From Pteria penguin (Eukaryota; Mollusca; Bivalvia; Pterioida; Pteriidae), in contig CM068588.1 in the NCBI GenBank assembly GCA_035048485.1, positions 30,254,769-30,318,768 of the forward strand: DNA of 64,000 bases. Reading direction: 5' to 3'. The notes beneath the pieces were generated by a model, which was not told the origin of the DNA, did no database searches, and saw only the letters and a program-made list of their open reading frames with translations. The first letter of the stretch is position 1. The number at the start of each line of letters is the position of its first letter. Below are positions 1-12,047 of this stretch, in pieces. The translations under genes were made by a program, and so were the position numbers.

Positions 1-1054
1 GTATTCATAATTTAAGGTACATTTACTTCTGCATACAAAAAACAAATTTTCCATTATTTATCATTACAATCAAACAGCCATCATTGATAATTTACTGTAA
101 AACACCAGAAGAGTGTTTTACTTTAAAACACTGTCTCAGAATATTATGTAGATTATGTCTGAAGCTTTAAGCATTATAATGGTAAACATACATGTAAGTT
201 TTACCTTTAAAAGGAAAATTTTTTCTTTCAATGTTAAGCTAGCAGGTTTTGCTGAAATATGGAGATATATGAGCATATATAGGTCATTTAATAAGTATTA
301 ATTGTTAACTTTACCAGATCATTGATAAATTGTATAACTTTACCACATTATTGATTGATTGTAAGTTTATATGTACATGTTGCAAAAAAAGCATTAAGAC
401 ATCTGATTCAGCTGTATAAAAATGTCATCAAAAACAAAAAAGCAAATACAATGTATGAAAAGTGACACAAATTACAGACATCAATCTTCATGTAGTCAAA
501 GTGATATTACTGATACTAATCAAAACTTCCACATTGGTAAAAGAGATATATTAGGAAGATCAATATAAATGCATATCAATTAACAATGTAACTTTTTTTT
601 TATCTCAACAAACTCATCCAGAAAATGCAGGCCAAAGTCATAATCTGAATAGTGCAATTAACTTACCTACACAAGATTCTTTAGTACTTCATGTTTGATC
701 CATGTAGTACTTGTACATGTCACAAACTGAGCTATTCAGAGCTTCTTATCTAGACACAGATATGGCTGCAGACAGAGACACAAAAAAGGGGACACTACAA
801 GGATGAGGACCCCAGATATAACGCAAAAATCCCCTCTACTTTATGAGGGTGCATGAAGCATCCTTTCTTTATCATGATTTTATAAAAAATATTCCCTCTA
901 GTATTTATCTGTTATCAGTCTCAGGTTTCTGTCATTACCATATCAGTTATGACATCATTAACTTAATCCAAGAATCATGTCACTTTGACCTCATCAATTC
1001 CATTTTATGACATTTTATGAGAATAGATTGTTAATCCCTGTTTACTATACTTAC
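1..1054. other. Intron sequence, left edge
   Basis: This stretch lies downstream of the last visible CLN3 exon on the minus strand. I searched it for the conserved later CLN3 segments (the membrane segment around YFAEYFINQG and the RWYQ region) and did not find them. It is AT-rich and I see no coding exon, so the rest of the gene must lie beyond the left edge. Confidence 0.5.
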
Positions 1055-1161
1055 CAACTGCTTTTTTATCTATGAGTGCTGTAGAATCTTCTGTACTGGA
1101 GACAATTTTGGTATATTTTAAATGATGAAAATCTCTTGGTTTGATTATCACAAAGAAGTAG
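1055..1161 (-). CDS. CLN3: CLN3 exon, end of a membrane segment and cytoplasmic loop
   Basis: The acceptor is CATTCCTTAG and the donor is GTAAGT. It completes the Ser codon of the preceding exon and encodes [16 protein letters not shown] and then [16 protein letters not shown]. The start matches the human SYFLLLTSPEA; the remainder is the poorly conserved cytoplasmic loop. It ends in phase 1, so another exon must follow beyond the left edge. Frame and phase both support it. Confidence 0.85.
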
Positions 1162-4100
1162 CTAAGGAATGGAAATAAATGTATACTGTTACATCTATCT
1201 ACTAATTCTGGTGGAAATCAAACAATAAAATGTTTTTTTCATTCTTTTAAATTTGTGTTTGGGAAAGAGGTATGAAGTATGCATATAAAATCAAGAACCC
1301 TTGATTACTCAAATCTCATCAACATCAATTTGTTGTTCATTTTTTTTTCCTTAATTATAAATAATATATGATATGTCTTTATCGTCTGAAGCTACATTTG
1401 TAGTTGAGATTTTATAGAAGTAAAAGTCTGAAAGATCTGACCATTAACCCCACCTTGACATTTATTTGGATGGCTGATGGTGGAAGTTTTAGTCAGAATA
1501 CATATCCCTATGAAAATGTGAAATTTTCCAAATTCCCTGTAGTATTGTGATTCAATCACTTCTCCTTAAAATCTAACACTGACACAACAAGTATGAGACC
1601 TGTACTTCATTAAAGTGACCATTTACATATTTATACATACAATAATTCCCAAGAAAAACTCTGTTCCATCCATGTGCAGTCAGATTATATGAGAACTTGA
1701 CAGAATTCTTATGGTGAAAATTGCTACGACCAATACATGGTATCATGTATAATGGCTGTATGCGAGAATTACAGAGGTTATCTTGAAAAATTACAAATAT
1801 AATCAAGTGGGTAAGCATTCACTTTATAGAGATTCAGGTCGCAAGTTACATAAAAATGGATGAAACCCCCATCCTTTGGAGGATCAGAAAAATTCCAAGT
1901 TTTAATACAGGTTGGTGTTATGACAAAAAATCCCAACACGTGCCATCTGGATACTATCAAATGTATGGTATTTGATAAGATTTTTCAGACTATAAAGGTA
2001 CAAGGTGGTGAAAAATCTTATAAGGAGCAAGGGTAAATGTTTCCCAAAAAATGGATATGTCTCACCACAAGAAGTATGTTATACCTAAGTCTAAGTTCAA
2101 ATCTTGATGGAGCAATGAAAATGATGGGTATATGATGGATGGCTGGGACAAAAACCCTGGCAAATTAAAAATCCTCATTTGCCACATCTCAACTGACTAC
2201 AATTGAAGAATCACATTTAACATTAATTTATTAACATACCAATTGCATAATTTCATTGTGATGTCACAATTACATCCATGTCAGGTCATTTATTTATGAG
2301 CTCAAAATAAAGAAGTGTGGCAAAAGGTGCCAAATATTCGGAAATTGGTTAGTTGGTGCCAAAGCCCTTAACAAAATGAGATGCTGTGATCTGACAGAAG
2401 CAAATATGTGACCTGATGCAAAAAGTTGATTGAAGAATTCTCTCTAAGATACATTAATTTTCTTTCATAATCATTTTAATAATAGTTCTAGCTATAACAT
2501 AAAAAATATCAAGCATTTTTTTTCTCCATAATACCATAATTTCCAGACTATAGGTCGGTATTTTAATCAAAGGCTCATCAATCTATACAACAGTTTGACC
2601 AATATATGGTACAGATATATCTTTTGTATTGAATTGGTGAAGCAAGTATAAAAAAGTGAAACTGTAAAGGATTTCCCAATCGATAATTGTTTTAATTCTA
2701 AGCTTATGTACACATGGTTTTGTCTACTGACAATAAGTTTAATCAGGTATGTGTGACAACAAACATTTATCACTGAAACTGGCCGAATGCTTCATAAGCT
2801 ACCATTGTACAGTGGGTGAAGGAGTCTTGGGAAGCCGTTACCACTTTAGTTATCATTAGTGGGATTCTTACAGACGAAATATGCAATACTCCAGATGTTA
2901 TGTCTGATAACGAATATTCTGTAAACAATATTGATGATCTCCCTCTTGCTCTTGCTTCAGTCTTTCACTCAGATACGGAAGACAATGATTTTGACAGTTT
3001 TGAAAGTGATAGATACCATTCAATAGACCATGATAATTTTGATAATTTCTGTATTTTTGTCTGAGCTAATACATTTTGGCATTGTTTTTTATAGTGATGT
3101 CATAACACGACATAAATTCATTATAACGTCACTATGAAAAACAACGCCAAAAGGTATTAGCTCAGACAAAAAGACAGAAATTATCAAAACCGGAATATGG
3201 TCTATTAATCTGTGTGTGAATTATAATGGGGACAAAAATGCCGCAGATGCAATGATATCACACTTGCAGCTATCATCATTTCTTGTCATGATTTGATAAA
3301 TTTACCTAAGCATTGTGGGAAATTCCAGATACCAGCTCTTATCTATGTGTGTAGCCCATTTGCCCTTTGGATACAATATTCACAAGGTAACTGCTGACTT
3401 CACAAGTAATTAAAGACTGGCAATATCTGTCCGTTACTAAATAGATAATATACACCGGGCTAACAAAAGTCAGCGGATGGGGCTTCAAAATCATTTAATA
3501 TAAACAGTTAATTTGTTAACCAAACTTAAATAGGTACACGATACTGCTGTTATTTAAAAGAGGAAGCTATTCGACCTATATAGCGGTTCGACCTATATAT
3601 GGACCAACATAGAGAAATCCCCATTTTTAAGCCCCTGGACCCCATTGACCTATAGTGCGAAAATTACGGTATATTCCATAATACTAAAATTATGATAGGC
3701 ACTGAAGAACAATATTTAAGTTAGTGACCTCCATCTACATCTATTAATATGAGTAATTTATCAAGCGATTTCTTTACAGTTAAACTGTTATATATTAGAA
3801 TCACTCATTTTGCATTGGATAAAGCTGGTAACAAAGCAGTATTTTTTTTTCATCAGTTTGTCATTACTTCTTGTTTTCTATCTACCTTATAAACATAGTG
3901 ACTGGGATGACCACCATAACTAGTACAGTGTTGCGAGGTGACAGCCCTGCTGAAGTTAATCCAGCATATGATAGGGCTCCAAAGATCCCAGCTCCTCCTG
4001 TGCCAGACGAATAAGCTGAAATCACATTTCTGTAAATAAAAAGATAAATAAATAAATAAAAAAGAAAAGACTGAAATTGTAATTCTGTATGCATTGAAGG

Positions 4101-7100
4101 ACTACCTTCATAGAATTTGATATATAATTTGGTCAAAATACATACATCTCAAGTAGAGAAATAATCAATAGTAACAGTATAGCAATATGAAACAGAAGAA
4201 AAACCTAAAATTACCAGGGATAGCCCTACCTTTAGATATGGCTTTTGGCTTAATAAACACGACCTTTGAGTGTCTAATCAATACAGGGGCAAAATGAGTA
4301 TACAAGTGGGAACGTTATGTCAGAAATATTTTATTCATTGAATTTTCTTGATTCTAGTATATACATATGAAATGTTTCTTTAAAACTAAAAATATTCTGA
4401 TGTCACCGTCTTGTAAATACTGATACCTTATCATCAGTAGAGATGTTCCAAATAAATGCATGAGACTTTTTAAAGTTCATCAGGAATACTTTAAATTTGA
4501 GCTTAAAATTCTCTGACCACATAGTTTTGAGTAAATCACTTCTTGACTGTTAGATTTAAATTATTTTATGTAGTTATTAGAATTCATCTGACATTAAAGA
4601 CTGAAATTCATAATGGTAAAAGTAATTTAGATAATCTATAATTTACTGCATGAACAATTTACATTGAAGTATAAAATGATAGAATAATAACACAAATTAA
4701 ACCTTAACTTACTTACTGGGGCTTCTTTTTGATAATAATAAGTGTGTAACTCACTTTTCAAAGAAGGAGGAAAATCCTAAGTATGTCGTTTCCCCTAATC
4801 CTCCACTAATACTGGCACATACAACACCTGAAGCAGATGTAATTTACATTAAATTATAATCTGACTCCACTGGTATTCCTTGATAGTCACTATTCAGATT
4901 ATGTGATCATTTTAGGATAAGCTTGTATGATTTTGTTTACACCACATCAGAATTACTGCACTTAGATAGTGCCATTATTTGCCTGATGCATTGTAAAGAA
5001 ATTCTGACCTACATGTATGCTACGGGCCTACTGAATGCAGTGAGGGAATTTCTAAGTACCATATCATCTATGACACAGGATCTTGGTTTTATTTTCCCAT
5101 TTGAAAGACCTCTGGTGGGATTCAAATCTGGAATCTCTCAGTCATAAGCCAAGCACCTGACTATTTGAAGTATATTTACTTTCATTTTGAAATTAACCTA
5201 ATCTACAAGTAACAATTATATATCAGATCTGCTTTCAACATCCCTTACATAAAGTAGCTGAAGCTATTCTTCATTTGTGAAGATTTCTGTGACAATTTCT
5301 AAAAATTTATGAAGACTTTGTGTTGCTGTTATATATATGTATGTAACAAAAATTACTCATCTAAGTTTACATGTATATACACTGTTTTAATATTTATATA
5401 TCTTTCAAAACATTTTCTGATAAATTGTGAAGCATATTTGTTGCTCTTCTTGGAACAATGATCAGGAAAAGGTGAAATCATAACAAGTCAGCAATTTCTT
5501 TTAATACAATATTTGAAATCAGTTTTAATTTCTATTCATTTTTTCCTTGATGAAGATTACAAAGTATTTGTGACATTTTTGTGTGAACTTATAACTGCAA
5601 TATAACAATATATCAACTTACCAAATATACTCATTTCTATTCCAATGGAGAAGGCTACAATCAAAAAACTTGCCAAAGAGAAAAATACACAGGCTGACAC
5701 TCGCACTCTGAAAAAGTTTAAAGTCTACTAGAAACATGTTAAACATTAAAGTCTACTATAAACATGTTAAAAGTGTTAACACACACTAGAATAGAGTACT
5801 TTTTATAGAGTATTTACTGCATAAATTCATTAGTATTGAAACAAAATATCATTACTTCATATGGAGATAAAAATTTTTAATGTTATATTTGTAATTACTA
5901 TATAAGTCAAACCTGTAACTAATGTGTTGAATAAAGAAAGGAGCAGTCAGCTTGATCAACAATGTGGGGAGGATGTCAGCCAATAAAATTGCCTGTTACA
6001 AAAAGAAATCAAATATATACATACTAAGTTAACTGAAAACTGAGGTTAAAATTTCCCACTGTTTACTTTATAGTATATTATATTTACCACTATTCTATTA
6101 CTGTAGATTTCATAAATTTGGCTTTTTTCATGATAAAGAGTTATCTTCCCTTTGAGTAGGTAGCCGAGATAACATAATTGTAACGTAGACTAAATCTCTA
6201 GAAACCAATGTAAAGCTACAGAAAATTAAATGACACCTCCACCAAAATTCTTTCATGTCACTATTGGTATGATGTCAGATACCCGCACAAATGTGAAATA
6301 ATTCTGTGATATGAAAATCATGAATTACCCAGAGATAAAAGTATGTTTCACAGTATATTTCATAATGGTCAATTCTGTCACTTTTACTTCCTCAGAAACA
6401 AATACTTTCTTTTGAAAATTCATGATAAAATATATGTAGAATCAATAACAAAAGTATGTATAACAATTCTCATGATGTAACGATACACCTATTTCTTGTC
6501 TACACATGAGTGCACATTCATATTAAAAATCTAGACATATCTTACACTGTGCATGATCTGATTCATATAACCTGTAGCAATAAAAATTTCTGATTCATCA
6601 AGAATGGAAATATAGATTACCAAAGTAAACAACTTCTGTGCTTAAACTCCTCCCTCTGAAATCTATCATGCCTATGACAATAAGACTGGAAATATTGATA
6701 CCCAAAGTAAACAACTTCTGTGCTAAACTCCTACCTCTGGAATCTATCATGCCTGTGACAATAAGACTGGAAATATTGATACCCAAAGTAAACAACTTCT
6801 GTGCTAAACTCCTACCTCTGGAATCTATCATGCCTGTGACAATAAGACTGGAAATATAGATACCCAAAGTAAACAACTTCTGTGCTAAACTCCTACCTCT
6901 TGAATCTATCATGCCTGTGACAATAAGACTGGAAATATTGATACCCAAAGTAAACAACTTCTGTGCTAAACTCCTACCTCTGGAATCTATCATGCCTGTG
7001 ACAATAAGACTGGAAATATAGATACACAAAGTAAACAACTTCTGTGCTAAACTCCTACCTCTTGAATCTATCATGCCTGTGACAATAAGACTGGAAATAT

Positions 7101-9994
7101 AGATACACAAAGTAAACAACTTCTGTGCTAAACTCCTACCTCTTGAATCTATCATGCCTGTGACAATAAGACTGGAAATATAGATACACAAAGTAAACAA
7201 TTTCTGTGCTAAACTCCTACCTCTTGAATCTATCATGTCCAGGACAATAAGACTGGAAATATAGATACACTATAAAGACTTAAACAACTGTGCGTCATGG
7301 GTAAGTTATCATATGGAATATATATCCAACATCCTGTGTAATAAAGCTTAATTGAAACATGCACTTATAACAATTAAAAAACAAACATGAATGATTTTCA
7401 TGCAATTACTATTTTATAAAATTGCATGAAAATCATTCATGTTGTTAAAAAACAAACATGAATGATTTTCATGCAATTACTATTTTATAAAGTTACGGTG
7501 ACGGTAATGTTTGATGGTGGAGGAAACTTGAGTACATAAACCTGTATCTGGTACGTCTCTAAGCCCAAATGAGGATAAAACCATGACTTTACAGTGTCAA
7601 GACTCTTCAGTGAGTTCAGTATTGTAAATGAAGCATTGAACCAACAACCTTTATTTGGTACACTGTTAAGACTCTTTACCAAACTGGGAATAATATCACA
7701 ACTTTACAGCCCAGAAAGGTCGGGTGCTGAGTGAGTCAGTATAACTAATAAAGCACTAAATCAGCAACCTTAATCATGAGTTCAGTATAATATAATTTGG
7801 CAAACTTAGTTATGAAGTAGGCCTTACATGTATCTTTATATATAAATCATTTTGTTTCTTTCCTGTTGAATTCCACATCAGGATTACTATACCTATGTGA
7901 CAGCCACCAGTGTGTAACCTAGGCTAGCATTCCTCATAACAAGGAGTACCATACTGGAATTAGCTATGTGATAGTGGCCAGTATGTAACAGTGAAGGAAA
8001 CCACAGTACCTGGAGAAAGTCACTGACCTCCAACTGGTACCCTAGGCTAGCATTCCTCATAACAAGGAGTACCATACTGGATATGATAGTGGCCAGTATG
8101 TAACAGTGAAGGAAACCACAGTGCCTGGAGAAAGTCACTGACCTCCAACTGGTAACCTAGGCTAGCATTCCTCATAACAAGGAGTACCATACTGGATATG
8201 ATAGTGGCCAGTATGTAACAGTGAAGGAAACCACAGTACCTGGAGAAAGTCACTGACCTCCAACTGGTACCCTAGGCTAGCATTCCTCATGACAAGGAGT
8301 ACCATACTGGAATTAGCTATGAATCTGAACGGTCATACAGATACCCAATAATGTTGGTGATATATCAAGTTCATGTGTTATGAAAGAAGTCATTAAAGGC
8401 TTGACAAAGCTAAACCTTTACTGAACTTACTGGCAAAAAAAAGATTGTTGTGTAATGAGTAAAGAGAAATTCATTTAGAAAGTTGCCCTATTGGGTTGAG
8501 AAACTAACATGCAATTCTATTAAACCATATATACTGGTACATGCAAATAGGAATCTGGCATTTGAAAATTGGATTTATTACATAAAAATATTGAAAAATT
8601 ATTTACGACTGAAATAATACATCTTTATTGCTAACAGTCATACCCCTGTTGAGATCTTGTTGCACTGCAGATATTCCTTTTCTGAATATGGAGAGACAGT
8701 AGTGCTAATGTTGGTTCCCTGAAAAAATATTATTAAATCATTTTATTTGTTTGATTGGTGATTAGAAGTGATATTAAAAGGCATAAAACCATGTATATAC
8801 ATAAACTGTATATTCTGCAAAATATAACCATAACATACACATAAGTATATACAATGCATTTCCCATATATAACAAATTTAAAGTGATGAAAGAAATGACA
8901 AAAGAATGGGTGATTTATTAAAATAATAAAGATGTTGAAACTACCTATAGATTGACTTACATTCACTACTATTTCATTGGTCTCCGTCTTCTCTTGTTCC
9001 TTTAAAATGTCATGTGCTGCACTTAACATAATCACATATGCATAATTGTTGCACAGTCCAAGCAACCTGAAAGATGAGAGTTAAGTGATTTCAATATTAT
9101 TGGGGTATAATATTGCCTAATGTTTTGGAAAAAGTTTTGAGAAAGCTACTAGAGATTTTGTAAATTGCATCAGACATGTCACAACTGGTTCTAAGTGTCT
9201 TGATGTGCATCAGTAATTAAAAATATTCAACACAGAAGCAAATTCTATGAGGTACAGTACTGACAATGGTATGAAAATTCTTTCAAAATTATTACATGAT
9301 ATACTTATATTTGAAAAGTAAAATATGCTTGGCACAATTTGATCTTTAATTTACCTTGATGAATTGCATAAAGTTGACATTTAAAAATATACGATTAATA
9401 ATCATTTATAAAGATGAAATCAGCTAGTATTATAAATAATTGCTAATTTAGTTTCTTATTAACATAAATTTCAAGCTTGTTCAAATGAGACAATAAATAC
9501 ATGTACATATATCCTGGTTTAGGACATAGATTCAGATGTTTTCAGCTACATTTACCATTACAGAGATCGCCATATTACTCAAACTGTGAAGTTTTCATCT
9601 ACTTCTTGTAATATATCAAAATATGTTTACCTCTATGTTCAGTTTTTTTTTATTTTCATTTGATTCTTAATTCACACTACATCAAGCTTATTGCACTTAC
9701 ATGTGACGACATTCACCTGCTGCAATGCATAGAAATTTAGACCTTTGCAATGGATCCATCTGAAGCAGTGAGGGATTTTTTCCTACGTAACAAAGGATCT
9801 CAGATTTTACTGTCTTGTCCGAAAGACACTGACAACCCTACGATAGGACTTAAATCTGGGACCCCTTGATACGTCGCATCTGCCTGTTTGAGTTATGCAA
9901 CCTTTTTATTCAAGTTGAATTTTAAACATGTACATTAAGTAAACATACCAAAATCCTATGAGGTTTCTCCTTCGTTCCCATTTTTCAGAAATAC
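1055..9994 (-). CDS. CLN3: CLN3 (battenin) gene, partial: eight coding exons, C-terminus off the left edge
   Basis: CLN3 is a multi-pass lysosomal and endosomal membrane protein related to the major facilitator fold. In vertebrates its loss causes juvenile neuronal ceroid lipofuscinosis, and it is needed for glycerophosphodiester clearance from lysosomes. The exons, in transcript order, are 9994-9949, 9066-8961, 8718-8644, 5992-5913, 5707-5622, 4827-4755, 4029-3886 and 1161-1055. All have AG acceptors and GT donors, and their phases join without a frameshift or stop. Diagnostic peptides are [68 protein letters not shown] and AGLSPRN, which follow the vertebrate order. The visible part ends in the cytoplasmic loop after SYFFVIIKP. 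The true first coding exon is not certain: the first exon listed here needs one nucleotide from an upstream exon. The introns are full of repeats. The gene looks intact as far as it can be seen. Confidence 0.95.
2797..3063 (+). pseudogene. C-terminal remnant of a Tigger-like transposase
   Basis: The open frame carries [13 protein letters not shown], then a Cys-containing segment and an acidic tail with [16 protein letters not shown] and [20 protein letters not shown] pattern followed by an acidic C-terminus is usual for Tigger/jerky-type transposases. The N-terminal DNA-binding part and the DDE catalytic core are missing. The end of the frame runs into an inverted repeat at 3017-3212. Confidence 0.55.
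3017..3212. repeat. Long inverted repeat (hairpin) inside the pogo-like element
   Basis: Two arms of about 90 bp, 3017-3107 and 3118-3212, are reverse complements with few mismatches. Both contain GAGCTAATAC next to a TTTTGGC block, and both reach outward to AATAGACCAT. The loop is about 10 bp. It looks like a fold-back insertion or an inverted duplication of the transposase tail. Confidence 0.85.
3886..4029 (-). CDS. CLN3: CLN3 exon with the SSGTGGAG motif
   Basis: The acceptor is ATTTACAG and the donor is GTAGAT. It encodes [20 protein letters not shown], then [13 protein letters not shown] and [13 protein letters not shown]. This is the most conserved block of the family (human [20 protein letters not shown]). 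It ends in phase 2. Confidence 0.97.
4755..4827 (-). CDS. CLN3: CLN3 exon with the GLGE motif
   Basis: The acceptor is TGCTTCAG and the donor is GTGAGT. It encodes [20 protein letters not shown] followed by FFE, matching the human [20 protein letters not shown]. It ends in phase 2. Confidence 0.95.
4915..5165 (-). mobile_element. Old tRNA-derived SINE
   Basis: On the minus strand it carries a degenerate B box (TTTGAATCCCACC), then the conserved core TTCCCTCACTGC and a GCATCAGGCAAATAATGGCA block, ending in GATGTGGTGTAAACAAAATC. The order matches the better copy at 51265-51527. Confidence 0.65.
5622..5707 (-). CDS. CLN3: CLN3 exon, third membrane segment
   Basis: The acceptor is TTTTTCAG and the donor is GTAAGT. 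It encodes [20 protein letters not shown] and then IGIEMSIF, the counterpart of the human VRVLVSGICAAGSFVLVAFS. It ends in phase 1. Confidence 0.93.
5913..5992 (-). CDS. CLN3: CLN3 exon, second membrane segment
   Basis: The acceptor is TGTAACAG and the donor is GTTTGA. It encodes [20 protein letters not shown] and then IQHISY, matching the human [20 protein letters not shown]. It ends in phase 2 and joins the next exon to give an Arg codon. Confidence 0.95.
6603..7262. repeat. Tandem array of an 81-bp unit, about eight copies
   Basis: ATCTATCATGCC recurs every 81 bp from 6660 to 7228. Because 81 is a multiple of three, the minus-strand frame stays open for 212 codons with the period [16 protein letters not shown] plus a hydrophobic stretch. 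Neighbouring copies are nearly identical. It lies in the CLN3 intron between 5992 and 8644, and the frame is very likely a by-product of the repeat. Confidence 0.95.
7384..7495. repeat. Perfect hairpin followed by a direct copy of its first arm
   Basis: AACATGAATGATTTTCATGC at 7384 is followed after an AT-rich loop by its reverse complement, ending about 7443. The first arm plus loop is then repeated directly from about 7454. Confidence 0.9.
7485..7890. other. Intron sequence with loosely repeated short blocks
   Basis: Blocks such as AAGACTCTT, GTGAGTTCAG/GTGAGTCAGT and AACCAACAACCTT recur two or three times, suggesting an eroded repeat. I see no coding exon here. Confidence 0.4.
7919..8335. 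repeat. Tandem repeat of a roughly 114-bp unit, about 3.6 copies
   Basis: GGCTAGCATTCCTCAT recurs at about 7921, 8045, 8159 and 8275, each followed by ACAAGGAGTACCATACTGG. The first unit is slightly longer. Open minus-strand frames across it are repeat artefacts inside a CLN3 intron. Confidence 0.9.
8644..8718 (-). CDS. CLN3: CLN3 exon, luminal loop
   Basis: This 75-nt exon sits between TTTTTTCAG and GTATGA. It encodes a polar loop ending in LQCNKISTG, equivalent to the human FDCNSVSTA just before the second membrane segment. NIST is a possible N-glycosylation site. Confidence 0.9.
8961..9066 (-). CDS. CLN3: CLN3 exon, first membrane segment
   Basis: The acceptor is TCTTTCAG and the donor is GTAAGT. 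It encodes [20 protein letters not shown] followed by a polar luminal stretch ending in EIVVN, and ends in phase 0. The NNYAYV and MLSAAHDI peptides are hallmark CLN3 residues. Confidence 0.95.
9655..9905 (-). mobile_element. Degenerate tRNA-derived SINE
   Basis: On the minus strand it reads a weak B box (ATTTAAGTCCTATC), a TCTTTCGGACAAGACAG block, AAATCCCTCACTGCTTC, ATTGCAAAGGTC and TGCATTGCAGCAGGTGAATG. This is the same module order as the copies at 32277-32500 and 51265-51527. It lies between two CLN3 exons. Confidence 0.7.
9949..9994 (-). CDS. CLN3: CLN3 exon (second coding exon or close to it)
   Basis: The acceptor is TTTTACAG and the donor is GTATGT. It encodes [14 protein letters not shown] and the first two bases of a Trp codon, the counterpart of the human HWKNAVGFW start of the first membrane segment. 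The exon is 46 nt and enters in phase 1. Confidence 0.9.
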
Positions 9995-11560
9995 CTGTAA
10001 AATAGGTTTGATTCACTAAAATAAGAGTTTTCTTCCTTTGTTTTGAGAGACACCATTTAAGAGTTTTAGAATGGATATTCAGGAGTACAAAAGGTCATTT
10101 TTGAGCATTTCTTTTTTATTAAATAATTGTCTTAATACGGCACAGTGATTCAAAATTTTTCAAATGTGATCAAAATATTTTTGACATCCTTTATCTACTT
10201 GTTCTTTTTTTTATTATTATTTCTATGGATTATAATACTTGGGTGCTAAGTGATCAAGTCAGATCTTACTTCCCTTTCTGAAAAAACCTTTAATATTGTC
10301 TCTCAAAACAGTGCATTGTATTTCCATGACTACATGTATCCATAAAATCAGAGGATGTGGTCCACATGTAAAATTCAAATTATATTACATGCACATTGTA
10401 TTTTGAAGAACATGTGTATTACTATTAGAATTACAATACTTATTTCAGTGAATATATATATAAATTTGTAATTTAATGAACGTTACAGTTCATAATTTTG
10501 GATATTTGCATAAAAAGTCTTTACTCTTGATTATAATAATATCAGCAATCTCAAATAGTGTCAGCCTGATTAGTTTTGCCATTAAAAACAGTCTAACTGA
10601 TAATAATGTCTCAGATATTGGCCCCAATGTCTCATATGCAAAGATGAAAAGAAAAAAAAGGAAAGATAAATCATTATTTACTTTAAAGAGAGTTAATATG
10701 ACAAACAAATATTAAACAAATATTACATGATGGTGGGCAATACAATTTAATCATGTAATTCTGTTTTTTTGTTACTTTAATCCACAAGATTATATTACAG
10801 TGAAAACTGTCAGAATCTGACAGTCACCTAGTCAAATGTTTTATTTGCTTTGGACAGGTGTCTGGTATTCAGAAATTTAAAAAAAGGGGGACTGGAGTAG
10901 AAAAATCTATTATCTCATTCAGGTATTGTGTAATTAGAGTTGGTGCCTTAAGGCTTTGAATTTACAATTGTCATGCAAAATATTTTAAATAATGTCTTAA
11001 ATAATAAAGCTTGCTTAATAATTTGTTTGATAATTTTGTGTTTATATTGTGAAGACATATATATATATATATATGTAATGTACACTAAATAATATAAAAC
11101 ATGAGTTTGTTTTGTCTGCTTATTTCAGTTATACCTATAAACTGGTTTTTAATTTAACAAATCCATAATGTATACATAAGGTGAAACCATAAAGGGTTAA
11201 TGTTATATATGTATTACTTACGGATACACAAAAAACGTTAATTACATGTAGCTAATAAGTGGCATTTCAAACAGCAGTACAGTTTATGTAAAAAAAAAGC
11301 CAGTCATGTATGTTATCACCTGGCGATCAACATGTTCACTATTGTCAGCTCGAATAATTTTACAAAAAGCAGACCAGAAATTGTGTCAAGTGTCTAAAGT
11401 TGACAGCACCTGTTATTCAAGTTTTAATTCAATGAAATTGAGAGATAATTACGTTAACAAAAAAATGTGTCCCATTTTCATAGAATTCCAGTTTCTGTTG
11501 ATGGCATTTAATTAAGACTAATGACTGCAATAAAATTCCAACCTTTGCAACAGATACAGT
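9995..11560. other. Upstream CLN3 intron or intergenic sequence, nothing recognised
   Basis: AT-rich sequence with short open frames on both strands that overlap and have no recognisable domain. A short AT microsatellite lies near 11060. Confidence 0.4.
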
Positions 11561-11561
11561 G

Positions 11562-11710
11562 CTTAAGGGCACAGGTAACTGACGCCCCAAGTGCACCCCG
11601 AGATTGTCATTAGCCCTTGCAGGGGCAAACACCAAGAAAAAAAGGTTTGCCCCTGCAGGGGCTAATGACAATCTCAGGCACACTTGAGGCATCAATTACC
11701 TGTGCTAAAG
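11562..11710. mobile_element. Fold-back MITE-like element
   Basis: The arms at about 11562-11630 and 11645-11710 are inverted copies: TTTGCCCCTGCAGGGGCTAA at the centre and GCACAGGTAA at the outer ends, with a loop of about 14 bp. The arms differ at several sites, so the copy is not brand new. Confidence 0.85.
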
Positions 11711-12047
11711 GAAAAGCAAATTGTCATCTGATTTTTGGGTCAATAATTTTAAGGCACGGTTCAGAATAAAATCACTTTTACATAACACTATGGTGTTACT
11801 GGTTGTATTGTGAATAAAAGTATCTGTTTTACCATACTACTTATTTCCATAAAGCCAATCATTCAAACCATTGTGATAAAATAATGTCAAGAATACCCTA
11901 TGTGAGTACAATTTGCTCAACATCTCTCTTTTTACCCATGATGCTGTAGGTTTGTGATGTATATACAGATATTGCACACCAACTGCTTTTTCTAATTAGT
12001 AGTCACTATGACGTGTAGTCTTCTCGAGGTTACTGCGAGTAGGATGA

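Larger units (their letters stand above)
2534..3669 (+). mobile_element. Tc1/mariner (pogo/Tigger-like) DNA transposon, internally deleted
   Basis: The imperfect terminal inverted repeats are CCATAATTTCCAGACTATAG at the left and the reverse complement of CTATAGTGCGAAAATTACGG at the right. TA dinucleotides at 2532-2533 and 3670-3671 fit a TA target-site duplication. Only the end of a transposase frame survives inside (2797-3063). It lies in a CLN3 intron. Confidence 0.7.

Noticed and set aside
6638..7236. Long open frame (212 codons) with a repeated hydrophobic peptide
   Set aside because: It exists only because the 81-bp tandem unit is a multiple of three and lacks stops. It lies inside a CLN3 intron and has no start context or family.
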